The notes below the pieces were generated by a model. It saw only the letters and a list, made by a program, of their open reading frames with translations. It was not told where the DNA came from and did not search any database. Source: Nannobrachium achirus (Eukaryota > Chordata > Actinopteri > Myctophiformes > Myctophidae). Taken from it: a stretch of 64,000 nt of DNA. The stretch is taken from contig OY997652.1 in the NCBI GenBank assembly GCA_963921795.1, positions 55,611,838-55,675,837 of the forward strand. The letters are read 5' to 3'. Below are positions 11,601 through 19,611 of this stretch, one piece after another. Position 1 is the first letter of the stretch. Every line of letters starts with the position of its first letter. The position numbers were made by a program, and so were the translations under genes.

Positions 11601-12465
11601 AAACGTCACCTTTATCATTAAATAACAAGAAATCATTAATGGATGTTTTCATGTATTCATTGAAATTACTATCCTGCAGTAGCAGAGAGTTAAAACGCCA
11701 AGGGAAAAAAGCTTTTGGAAGGGACCATTTAAAAGACATAGCGAGAGGACTGTGGTCGGCGATTACGATTCCCTGATATTTTGTATGCAACACATTTGAT
11801 ATCAACTTTGAATCAATAATAAAAAAATCAATACGTGTATACGATTTGTGAGCATGAGAAAAAAAGGAATATTCTTTGTCAGTAGGATGCTGTAACCTCC
11901 AAATATCAACTAAATTAAATGATTTCATTAGGTTAAGCATAGTACACGCCGCCTTGCTAGGAGGAGAAGGACGTGTTGACAAGCGGTCGAGGTAACCATC
12001 CAAAAATAAATTGTAGTCACCACCGATTATCAAATTAGTTGAATTCGGATCAGGCAATAAATTAAATAACCTCCGAAAAAACTCTGGGTCGTCAGTATTA
12101 GGACCGTAGATATTAACACAAGTAATGGGGATATTATTGATTTTACCAGAGATGATCAAATATCTACCATTAGTATCACTAATAAGAGAAGTTAATTGAA
12201 ACGGTACACTTTTTCTAAATAAAATAGCAACTCCTCTAGCTTTGGATGAAAACGTGGATTGATACACCTCGGAAAACCAACTCGCTTTAAGTCTACTTTG
12301 ATCAGATGGCTTGATGTGTGTCTCTTGTAAGAATATAATATCGGCAGATAGTGATTTTAAATAAGAGAAAACCTTTCCTCTCTTGACTTGACTTCCCAAT
12401 CCATTTACATTCCAAGTAACAAAAGTTAAATTTCCAATATCGGTGCTGTTATTGCTCGTGCTCAT
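8662..12465 (-). CDS. L1-type ORF2: endonuclease-reverse transcriptase
   Basis: 1,267 residues from an ATG at 12465. The enzyme nicks genomic DNA and reverse-transcribes the element RNA at the nick. Residues 15-245 are an APE-type endonuclease: FVTWNVNGLG, LQETH at 46-50, GGDYN at 148-152 and the catalytic ADHSPLAM at 236-243. The reverse transcriptase spans about 475-750: GKAAGPDGFGAEFF, a SLDAERAFD block with Asp605, RGTRQGC and the YADD active site at 706-709. A C-terminal zinc-binding motif C-x2-C-x8-H-x4-C lies at 1139-1156. No stop or frameshift interrupts it. The domain order is that of the L1/Tx1 group; the exact clade needs a tree. Open frames on the other strand here are shadows. 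Confidence 0.97.
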   Translation of the reverse strand: MSTSNNSTDIGNLTFVTWNVNGLGSQVKRGKVFSYLKSLSADIIFLQETHIKPSDQSRLKASWFSEVYQSTFSSKARGVAILFRKSVPFQLTSLISDTNGRYLIISGKINNIPITCVNIYGPNTDDPEFFRRLFNLLPDPNSTNLIIGGDYNLFLDGYLDRLSTRPSPPSKAACTMLNLMKSFNLVDIWRLQHPTDKEYSFFSHAHKSYTRIDFFIIDSKLISNVLHTKYQGIVIADHSPLAMSFKWSLPKAFFPWRFNSLLLQDSNFNEYMKTSINDFLLFNDKGDVSDSILWESFKVVARGKIFAYEASKKRARRKRLADIEVQLLDAERLYRTSLLVKDLCSVMKLKYEYNTILSDQVNKQILKLRQKQFELGDKPGKLLARQLRGEQASRSILKLKSSTGELLTDPQAINNHFRDHFENLYKAKNTATDDEIESFLTSVDLPKINVIAKADLDSEITINEVKDAIKSLASGKAAGPDGFGAEFFKAYSDLVSPLLLRMVKHSIDSNIFPQSLYEANICLLPKKGKDESEPSAYRPLSLLNFDQKVVAKIISARLARHMHSLLHPDQNGFLAGRFSFFNTRRLFNIMYAKYESDDKPVVISLDAERAFDQIDWRYMHATLRHYGFGDYFLKLIKMLYAAPTSSILTNSNKSASFKLQRGTRQGCCASSLLFNLMLEPLAIAIRKHIDIKGIKVGDVECKLSLYADDLLIFMMDPSSSIPPLLSLINRFGKLSGYSINWQKSAFIPLSNNLDRAYLESLPFKIATDKFTYLGLSISLNPMSLFKYNFTPLIAKLKTDIEYWRTLPLSMIGRVNAIKMVSLPRFMYIFQNIPIKLSLSFFKQIDSIIMPFIWGYKTNRISKCHLQKSKILGGFSLPVFQHYYWATNLRALIYWQNQSPQTSSDAPKWLQFESQAVRDSSLSALLFSFKDYPTHLLGDNWVLENSIKILKQVKRALSVPDLSIYSPICFNHNFIPSQSDPAFTEWKEKGLISFADLYINNQFAAFSELKEAFSLPQSHLFHYFQVRHFVLNNFNNYQNLPEEHCFYALMRQHPYSKHLISKFVSLFSKSSIPSTNHIRASWEADIGLELSDEIWSEGLKRIHSGSVNARLQLVQFKVMHRLHYSKVKMNKMYPNVSDICDRCTTSKGTLGHTFWSCPRIVPFWQSIFAWYSSVYRIRIEPDALTVLFGCSEASLSLPYSVQQTLMLGTLVAKRIILTEWKSSTIPCFNRWLTEFVSIIHLERLRCFKQDSHTAFEFIWGPIMAHLDV

Positions 12466-13087
12466 AGCAATCAGTTAACAGAAATGAGACATGTATGATA
12501 GGCATAGGCTTACTCGTTTTGAATAACATATAACACATAATGCAGTCTGGTACATTTAACATAAACCCCCCACCGCCCCCCACCCCTCCCACCAGCCAAA
12601 CGATTTGGCAATACCCCTTCCCACATAATCTAAATGAGACTACTAGGCCGTCGTATGGGTCAGTTAAGACCATTAAACGTCAAATTTAGTAGGCCCACTG
12701 CAGTGAGAAAATAAATAAAATATCAACGAAATCTAATTTACAAATTAATCACCCTAACTGTGCAATAATGAAATCGAACAAATATAATGATACTAAATAA
12801 TAATAATAATAACAACCACTAACCCCAAACAAATAGTGTACTACAAATGTTTTATTTATTTAAATAACACCCTCTTTATGTGATAACATCGTTAAAAACA
12901 AATATGGAGAAAAAAGAAATAGAAAAGAAAATAACGAAAACAAGAGACCAATTAATGAAAACAAAAAGGGAAAAGGAAAACAGCTACTTAGGGAAAATAA
13001 AACAAACAAAAACAGATAAGGAAAAAAAAGGCTAGTGCATTATATTACGTCTTGCGGTTCTGTGGCTTTTACCCTTGCTTGAAGAAA

Positions 13088-13999
13088 TCAGTCCGAGTCA
13101 GAAGGCAGATTGTCGGCAAAGGTTTTAGCCTCCTCAGGATCGGTGAAGATGGTGGTCTTTCCTTTATGCTCGACATGTAGTTTAGCTGGAAAACGGAGAG
13201 ATGTTTTCACACTAGCTTCGCGGAAAATCTTGATGGCCGAGCTGAAAGCTTGGCGTTGTTTCAGTACCTCTGGTGAATAGTCCGGGAAGATGTGAATTCT
13301 GGAACCGTTGTATTCCAGCTGGCCTTTCTCCCTGCTCAAACGTAGAATCAGCTCTCTGTCTTGATACCGGTGCATCTTGGCGATGAAGACCCGGGGACGT
13401 TTTCCTCCAGCTCCGCCGCCTCCGCCGCCGCCGCCGCCTCCGCCTCCCGCCGATGCGGGTCCAATGCGATGGGCTCTGTCCACCTCCACCGGCCTGGCAA
13501 AAGCATCCGGGCCAAAAAGTGAAGCGATCAGCTCAGTTATGAAGGTTGTAGGATTACCCTTCTCCAAGCCCTCGCCGATTCCAATGAACCGCAGGTTCGA
13601 GCGCCTGGAGCGCCCGATCAGGTCGATCACCTTCAGGCCAAGCTGCTCGTTAGCCGCTTGCAGTTCTTGGCAGGTTTTTTCCAGCGCGTCCAGTCGGGTG
13701 TCGTGAGATGACACGGCGGTGGCAATACCATTCACTTTCTTTGCTACTGCAGTTTGTTCCTTCTTCACAAGCTTGAGAGAGTTTTCAAGGGAGTCCAAAC
13801 GAGTGGTTATGGAACTCACAGACTGTTCGATTAACTCCCTCATTTCTTTACCCTGCCTCTCGATCGCGGCCATTATAGCTGTTGTAGATTCGTCCAAAGG
13901 CATGTTGAGGAAGCTGGCCACGCCGAGTAGGGCGTCGACTGATTGTTTGTTCAGTTCCTTTGTTCCTTTGTTTAATCTTGTGTTAGGCTTAGGCCCCAT
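13088..13999 (-). CDS. L1-type ORF1: RNA-binding chaperone protein
   Basis: 303 residues. I start at the ATG at 13999 (MGPKPNTRLNKG), since the frame further upstream has no ATG. In L1 elements ORF1p trimerises through a coiled coil and coats element RNA. Here a heptad-rich segment spans about residues 45-130. An RRM-like segment beginning SNLRFIGIGEG and a C-terminal domain ending near the acidic PSDSD follow. A run of about 12 glycines, encoded by a GGC/GGA triplet repeat (minus strand of 13417-13448), interrupts the RRM just after RAHRIGPASA. It looks like a microsatellite expansion inside the coding sequence. The partner ORF2 follows after 622 bp. Confidence 0.9.
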   Translation of the reverse strand: MGPKPNTRLNKGTKELNKQSVDALLGVASFLNMPLDESTTAIMAAIERQGKEMRELIEQSVSSITTRLDSLENSLKLVKKEQTAVAKKVNGIATAVSSHDTRLDALEKTCQELQAANEQLGLKVIDLIGRSRRSNLRFIGIGEGLEKGNPTTFITELIASLFGPDAFARPVEVDRAHRIGPASAGGGGGGGGGGGGAGGKRPRVFIAKMHRYQDRELILRLSREKGQLEYNGSRIHIFPDYSPEVLKQRQAFSSAIKIFREASVKTSLRFPAKLHVEHKGKTTIFTDPEEAKTFADNLPSDSD

Positions 14000-14158
14000 C
14001 AAAAGCAAGACAAATATCAGATGTTGTAAGGTAGCCAGACACTGATGAACCGCAAGTGTCGGATGATTAAAAAATATTTAAAACAAATTCCTCATGAGCG
14101 GAGCTACTGCACACACAGCTACTCCATACGTCACCGTAGGTCTGCCTTTTACATTCTT

Positions 14159-14235
14159 GATTGATTGATTGATTGAAGAATGTATTAGAAGTTTGCATAG
14201 AAAAGGGTAACAGTTTCATGAAAGTACAGTTCACT
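14159..14235 (-). mobile_element. LINE 3' tail with (CAAT)n, interrupted
   Basis: In minus orientation this matches the tails at 42300-42536 and 63760-64000, which end in CAATCAATCAATCAAT. It is split: the tail continues at about 17229-17320 (AGTTCACTGGTACAATGTCA...). The break is exactly at CAGTTCACT, where the 14236-17154 element inserted. Confidence 0.8.
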
Positions 14236-15089
14236 TAGCCGCAAATTGCAACAGTAGATTTTATTTTAATCGGACGAATCTAGGGTTGCAATACCTCCCA
14301 TAGGCAGCCAATGCATCAAAACAGTTTTTTTTGCTATCTGATTGTATTAAACGACGTCAAACTCACCAATATTGTGGCTCTATGGAAAGCTTGGAGTATC
14401 CTCTTTCTATCTGCAAAGTGTTTGTTTCAGAAACATCCACCGTAAACATGTTATGAGCCTGTTTCTATCAAGAAATTGGCTTCAGGTGATATTTTTTTCT
14501 AAGTGCTGGAGTGTGGAAGCACCTGTGGGAAGTCACTCAGCGATCCTGTGTACCACCTGGTTCTAAATGTCACATAATGCAGGAGGCAGCGGGACGCTGC
14601 GTAATAAAAGACGAGCGCTTCCTAAGTTCAACACTTAGAAAATAAACCATGTCTGCTCGGATTTCTTGACAGAAAGTAGCTCATAACATGTCTACGGTGG
14701 GGTTTTATGAAAGAAACTCTTTTCAGATAGAAAGAGGATTTCCATACAACCCCAATATTGGTGAGTTTGACGTTGTGTAATACATTCAGATAGTAAAAAA
14801 CTGTTTTGATGCATTGTCTGCCTATGGGAGGTATTGCAACCCTAGATTCATCCTAGTGATGTTACCGATCAATCGGCAATGGATCGGATTGGGCCGATCA
14901 AAGCGTGATCGGCGATAATCGTGGTTTAGATCAAAAGGTAAATTCACCGATCCGATCAATTACTTATTAAACATGCGCAAGGCAAGGGTTTGTTATGGTC
15001 CCGCTGCTCCTCGCTCCACTTCACTCAGTGTGGCAGTGGTGGAAAAATTACTCACATGTCTTACTTAAGTAAAAGTATCAATACTGTAA

Positions 15090-16318
15090 TTGCGACCGTA
15101 GGTCGCATTTACTACCAAAACCTCCACAGGCTGTCTGTCAGTGAGTCAGTCAGTCAGTCAGTCCGTCACACTTTTGCCCTGCTCATATCTCCACAACCGT
15201 TGCCCCCATCCATGCCAAATTTTGCACACACACTCCTTGACTGCCAAACTACAACCTCCAAGGACCCCCGGAGCCCCCAGATGTAAAAAATTACCAAATG
15301 TGCTCACACGTCACACTTTTTCCCTGCTTATATCTCCGCACCCGTTGACCCGCTCCATGCCAGATTTTACACACACACTCCTTGCCTGCCAAACTACAAC
15401 CTCCAAGGACCCCCGGAGCCCCAGGGACCTGGGGGTCCCTGGGGGACCCCCAGATGTAAAAAAATTACCAAATGTGCAAAAATGACCAAATGACCACCCC
15501 AACGGGGCTGCTCGCGGGGAATTCCCGGGGACCACCGACTCCTGGTGCTCCAGAACGGATGCAAAAGTGGTGGCGCCCCCAGTGGAGGACCCCCTGCCAC
15601 TGCAGCGCACATAAAATGCCGTAATTCGGGCTAGGAGCGTACGGGAGAGCCGGGGCCGGTACCTATTCGTCCGCCAAGGCAACGCGGAGACCCCACCCCT
15701 CATTTCTCACATGGCCCTATTCTAGCGCCACCTGCAGGCCGATTTTTAAAACACATTTTTGGACACTGCTCCTACAGTTTTTTAACCTGACTTTCGCCAG
15801 ATAGTTGCAGCAGTGCGTAACGCTCTGCCTTACATCTGGGATCTCTCGGCCAGACTCTATGTAAGGGGCGGGCCATTTTTTGAATTTCTGTAGCAGGTGA
15901 TTGGATGTGGCCGTTTCTATCACAGTCTGGGAGTGCCAACTCCAACCACTCATATTGGCCTGTCTGCATGACGTTGCAGACAGGCAACGTCATGCACTCA
16001 GGCAACGTCACTCTATTGGCTCAGAGCCGCTCAGAGCCCGCCCATAGCTGCCGCTGATTGGTCCGGCCCGGGACTTTACGAGTGTTATCAACGCTGGCGG
16101 ACCGAGCCCAGATGGTAAAGCAATGCAACGCAATGCTGCCACCATCTGGCGAAAGTCAGGTAAACAGTTTTTGCCCTAAAATCAATATCACTACACAGCA
16201 TGTCTACACTCATGTCATCAACATGGATCAGGAAGATTTTGGAAAAACTACTTTTTGCCCTATTTGTGGAGATAAGCCACCTACGGTCGCTTATCTCCCG
16301 ATTAGGGAGTCTTACTGG
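15090..16318 (+). mobile_element. Helitron-like element H1, fourth shell
   Basis: It starts TTGCGACCGTAGGTCGC (short hairpin) after A15089 and ends in a hairpin with CGGTCGCTTATCTCC followed by GGGAGTCTTACTGG before T16319. No target duplication is visible. The ends match H2-H5. A (GTCA)n-like stretch at 15138-15163 follows the 5' hairpin. It has no Rep/helicase ORF, so it is non-autonomous; it is interrupted by the hAT MITE at 15782-16163. Confidence 0.75.
15782..16163. mobile_element. hAT-type MITE, innermost shell
   Basis: About 20-bp inverted ends TTAACCTGACTTTCGCCAG and CTGGCGAAAGTCAGGTAA (one 1-base indel) are flanked by the 8-bp direct repeat ACAGTTTT at 15774-15781 and 16164-16171. 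382 bp, no ORF. Confidence 0.85.
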
Positions 16319-17164
16319 TATAGAAATACTCTGTTACAAGTAATATGCCTACAGTCCAGAATTCAAAATGTACTTGAGTAAACGTATGAAAGTATTGGCA
16401 TCAACATATACATAAAGTACCAAAAGTAAAAGTACAAAATGTTTGAAAATAGCAGATATACAAGCTCACAACGCGGAATGGCTATTTTCAAATAGGGCTA
16501 AAGTGGTTTATGTATATGTTTTATAATATAATCATTTATATTTACCAAGTAACTAGCAATGTTTTCAAATTAATGTAGTGGAGTGAAACTGTAAAAGTAC
16601 AATATTTGGATACGAGATGTAGTGGACTAGAAGTAAAAGTAATGTAAATTAGAAATACTCAAGTAAAGTACTAATGCCTCAAAATTGTACTTAAGTACAG
16701 TACATAAGTAAATGTACTTAGTTACTTTACACCACTGAACAGTGGTTCTCAAACATTTTCATGCCAAGAGCAAGGACCCCAAATGGGTACAATATACTGT
16801 ACAGAAAAAACAATCTTAAGGGCCTATTAGGCCAATTATTGATTCTGCTTTTAAATAGAAATGCTATTAACCAAGTAAGCTGAAATGTTATTGTATATAA
16901 TTGAAAGAGAGTGACATGGTTTGTTTTTTGCATTGAAAATAATGAATGGCAGACAATATTGCCACTGTCTTTATGGGAAAACGTTTTTTCTTTATTTATT
17001 TTTTTAATAAATAGAAATAATATTGCCCAACTTGATCGGATCGGTGATTGATCGGTATCGGTTGATTAAACGTAGGTGATCGGTTCCAAAAAACCTGATC
17101 GGACCATCTCTAATTCATCCCTAAAATAAAATCTAGTGTTGCAATTTGCGGCTACAGTTCACTG

Positions 17165-17219
17165 TAGCTCTGGTCCATAGCGTTAGTGGAGTTCTCCCTA
17201 ACGCAATGGACCAGAGCTA
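17165..17219. mobile_element. 55-bp palindromic mini-element
   Basis: TAGCTCTGGTCCATAGCGTT and its inverse flank a 10-base loop, giving one near-perfect hairpin. It is flanked by a 9-bp direct repeat AGTTCACTG (17156-17164 and 17220-17228). It sits inside the target duplication left by the 14236-17154 element. Confidence 0.7.
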
Positions 17220-17542
17220 AGTTCACTGGTACAATGTCAACTAAAAGGATAAGCTCAGGAAAGCCGTGGCTTATTTATTTTTATACTCTTAACATTGAAT
17301 GACAGACAGATAGAACACAGTAGGCCTGACTATGCAGACAGCAGAAGAGAAGATATCAAGGAGAAAAAAAAGGGAAAAATAAATAAAAAACTGTCGTAAA
17401 AATACAACACGCCAAAATAAATGGTATTAGAATGATCAGGGGGAGGGTAAGGTTAGATCTTACCCTCTAATGTTAGATCTATGTAATCAACAACAACAAT
17501 ATGGGGGGAGGGGTCAGGTGGAACAAAAAAAACATACCTTCT

Positions 17543-17725
17543 TCAGAACGTATCCTGGTAGAAAACACACTTTAACGCATCGCTAAAGTAAGGATTCTAG
17601 TCTCCACAGTTTAGAACGTATCCTGGTAGAAAACACGCTAAAGTAAGGATTCTAGTCTCCACTGTTTAGAACGTCTCCTGGTAGAAAACACACTTTAACG
17701 CAGCTCTGAAGTAAAGGCAGTAAGA
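17543..17725 (+). repeat. Short tandem repeat, about 3 units
   Basis: AGAACGT(A/C)TCCTGGTAGAAA occurs three times, followed by AACACACTTTAACGC- and AAGTAAGGATTCTAGTCTCC-type blocks. Unit length varies between about 60 and 75 bp. Confidence 0.7.
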
Positions 17726-17743
17726 TTACTTTCTCTGTATCGT

Positions 17744-17745
<2 letters not shown>

Positions 17746-17784
<39 letters not shown>
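17746..17784. repeat. (CT)n microsatellite
   Basis: About 19 CT dinucleotides. It is followed at 17812-17881 by a hairpin whose edges are GTTTCAACCCGGAC and GTCCGGGTTGAAAC. Confidence 0.95.
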
Positions 17785-17786
<2 letters not shown>

Positions 17787-18112
17787 TATCTTGTTTCGTG
17801 TTGTTTACGCTGTTTCAACCCGGACGAGAGAGAGGGCGGAAACGGTGCTCGTCCTTCCCTCTATATTGTCCGGGTTGAAACACAGTACACTACACGAAAG
17901 TTCCGGGACTGCAGAAGTACAAAAAACAAGCTGGTTTTGATTGATTGATTGACTGAATACGTTATTAGCCGTTTGCAAAGGAAAAGCACACCACAGGACA
18001 GTTCAGAAGGTCATTGAAACCAAAGAAAGCACTATGCCTTTTTTAATATGTTTTACATTGGGGTCCTTTTAAGGTCAACCTAAAACAAAGTCGACCCAAA
18101 CTCGTTTCCAAC

Positions 18113-18470
18113 GGGTCTGTGGCCTTAAGCTAGATGCAGAATAGACCAAAATCAAATCTTTGCTTCTGGGGGTCCCTGGAACAAAGTATTTTACGATGGG
18201 GGTCCGTGGCCAAATACATATCATTCTGTTTTTTTTTGTTTTTTCCAGGAAAACTGTTAGAATTTAAGACAATTTTAGAATGTGCCTATCTATATAGGGG
18301 TTAAGGACCCCCAAAATGTGTTTTTGGTGGCGGACCCCCATCTCAAAATATTTTGTTCCCAGATGGACCCCTATCGGAAAATATTTTGTTCCAGGTACCC
18401 CCAGAACTAGAAGCAAAGATTAGATTTCGGTCTATTCTGCAGTGCATCTAGCTTAAGGCCACAGACCATG
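18113..18470. mobile_element. Foldback MITE
   Basis: The arms at about 18113-18195 and 18390-18470 are inverted copies, sharing GTGGCCTTAAGCTAGATGCA and AATCTTTGCTTCT. The centre contains GGACCCC-rich direct repeats. No coding capacity. Confidence 0.7.
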
Positions 18471-19611
18471 TTATGGTGATGTCCCCTGACCGCGAGATCA
18501 ATGTATCAATGGGTTAATGCTACCCTCTAGTGGCGTGCGTGCGTGCATGCGTGCGCGTGTGTGCGTGTGCAGCAGAGGAGATGTTCAGATGTCTGTTCTT
18601 CATGGTACTGCCGATCAGCCGGATCAGGGTTGACCTCCAGTGCTGTTGCCTAAACCAGTGGTTCTCAACCTTTTCAGGCCGCGACCCCCAAAATAATCGC
18701 GACCGAAGGTCGCATATACTCTGAAGAATCGTGTCGCTTGAGTGTCCTTCCTTCCTTCCTTCCTTCCTTCCTTCCGTATCCTCGTCAAGGAATATCTACA
18801 AGGAACAGACAACACCCGGAAGTTGGCACGCCGGGTGGCCACTTTTGGGTGGCGGAAGTGACGAAGTGCTCATAGACGCTAATGTTAATTTTGGGTGGCC
18901 AAAGTGTCATGGCGGCGTCCCATGGAGCCTGAAATGACGAAAATGACGTTGGTGTCCGTTCCTTCTTTGATCTTCCTTGATCCTCGTGACCGTCCTTCCG
19001 TATCCTCTGTGATGTCAGTGTGATGTCAGCGAGTTGTGACATCACTTCCTGTACAGGGCGGCTACACGAAATGTGGATAACACTATAGACAACATGCCTG
19101 GCCACGCCCCCTACTTCCGACCGGAAGCCCTTTTTTGGGCTTGATCGTAGCGCGATTTCCTGTTTACGTTCATCTGATCTGATTCTCCTCTTAACTAATG
19201 AGACGGGATTGTTTTACTTTGTAATTTTACTTTGTAACTTATGTTAACAATGTCACTCATCCACTCTGCTGATAAATACATGAGTTGTGACGATACACAC
19301 CCGTTCTGCCGTCATTCAATGTTATGAGTTGGAGGGAAAAAAAAAGAGATCTCAATTGAAACAATGCCATAGGCTTTCTTGGGCGTATGCTTTTAGTTGA
19401 CCTTGTACTAGTGTACTGTCATGAAACTACCTTTTTTCATATGCAAACTTCTTAAAAAATAACGCTATTTAAATTGTTTCAAAAGCTTTATACCCTGTAT
19501 ATATATATAAAATGTCACAATGCGACATAGCTTTTTACACAATGCTGTACTCCCTCCAACTGCATGTCATATTATATGTTCGCCATTTTAAACTGTTTTT
19601 ATTGTGGGCTC

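Larger units (their letters stand above)
8418..14142 (-). mobile_element. Full-length L1-like retrotransposon
   Basis: A two-ORF non-LTR retrotransposon in minus orientation. It ends at the low-coordinate side in a T run (8418-8431; the poly-A tail) and is flanked by a perfect 16-bp target-site duplication TGCCTTTTACATTCTT at 8402-8417 and 14143-14158. Order: 5' leader 14000-14142, ORF1 13999-13088, a 622-bp A-rich (coding strand T-rich) spacer, ORF2 12465-8662, short 3' UTR. Both ORFs are uninterrupted and the target duplication is perfect, so the insertion is probably recent. It landed just beside the (ATTG)n end of an older LINE tail. Confidence 0.95.
15034..16737. mobile_element. hAT-like element (AAGTACTT-rich), third shell
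   Basis: It starts CAGTGGTGGAAAAATTACTC and ends GTTACTTTACACCACTG, with AAGTA/TACTT-rich subterminal sequence typical of a common fish hAT miniature family. Related pieces lie at 25260-25370, 27553-27700 and 45070-45230. The flanks CAGTGTGG/AACAGTGG are only partly alike, so the target duplication is not proven. Confidence 0.7.
14854..17112. mobile_element. hAT-type element (TAGnGATG ends), second shell
   Basis: It interrupts the 14236-17154 foldback and is flanked by a perfect 8-bp duplication ATTCATCC (14846-14853, 17113-17120). The ends are TAGTGATG and its partner CATCTCTA, followed on both sides by CCGATCA-rich subterminal sequence. It is inflated by further insertions and has no transposase. 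Confidence 0.9.
14236..17154. mobile_element. hAT-like foldback element, outer shell of a nest
   Basis: Terminal inverted repeats TAGCCGCAAATTGCAAC / GTTGCAATTTGCGGCTA and a direct duplication CAGTTCACT at 14227-14235 and 17155-17163 define the ends. Internally, segments 14275-14500 and 14655-14850 are inverted copies, so the original element was a foldback of about 660 bp before another element inserted at 14854. No ORF of its own. Confidence 0.85.

Noticed and set aside
16058-16381. 107-codon plus-strand frame
   Set aside because: It crosses the boundary of an hAT MITE and a Helitron-like element and has no recognisable domain.
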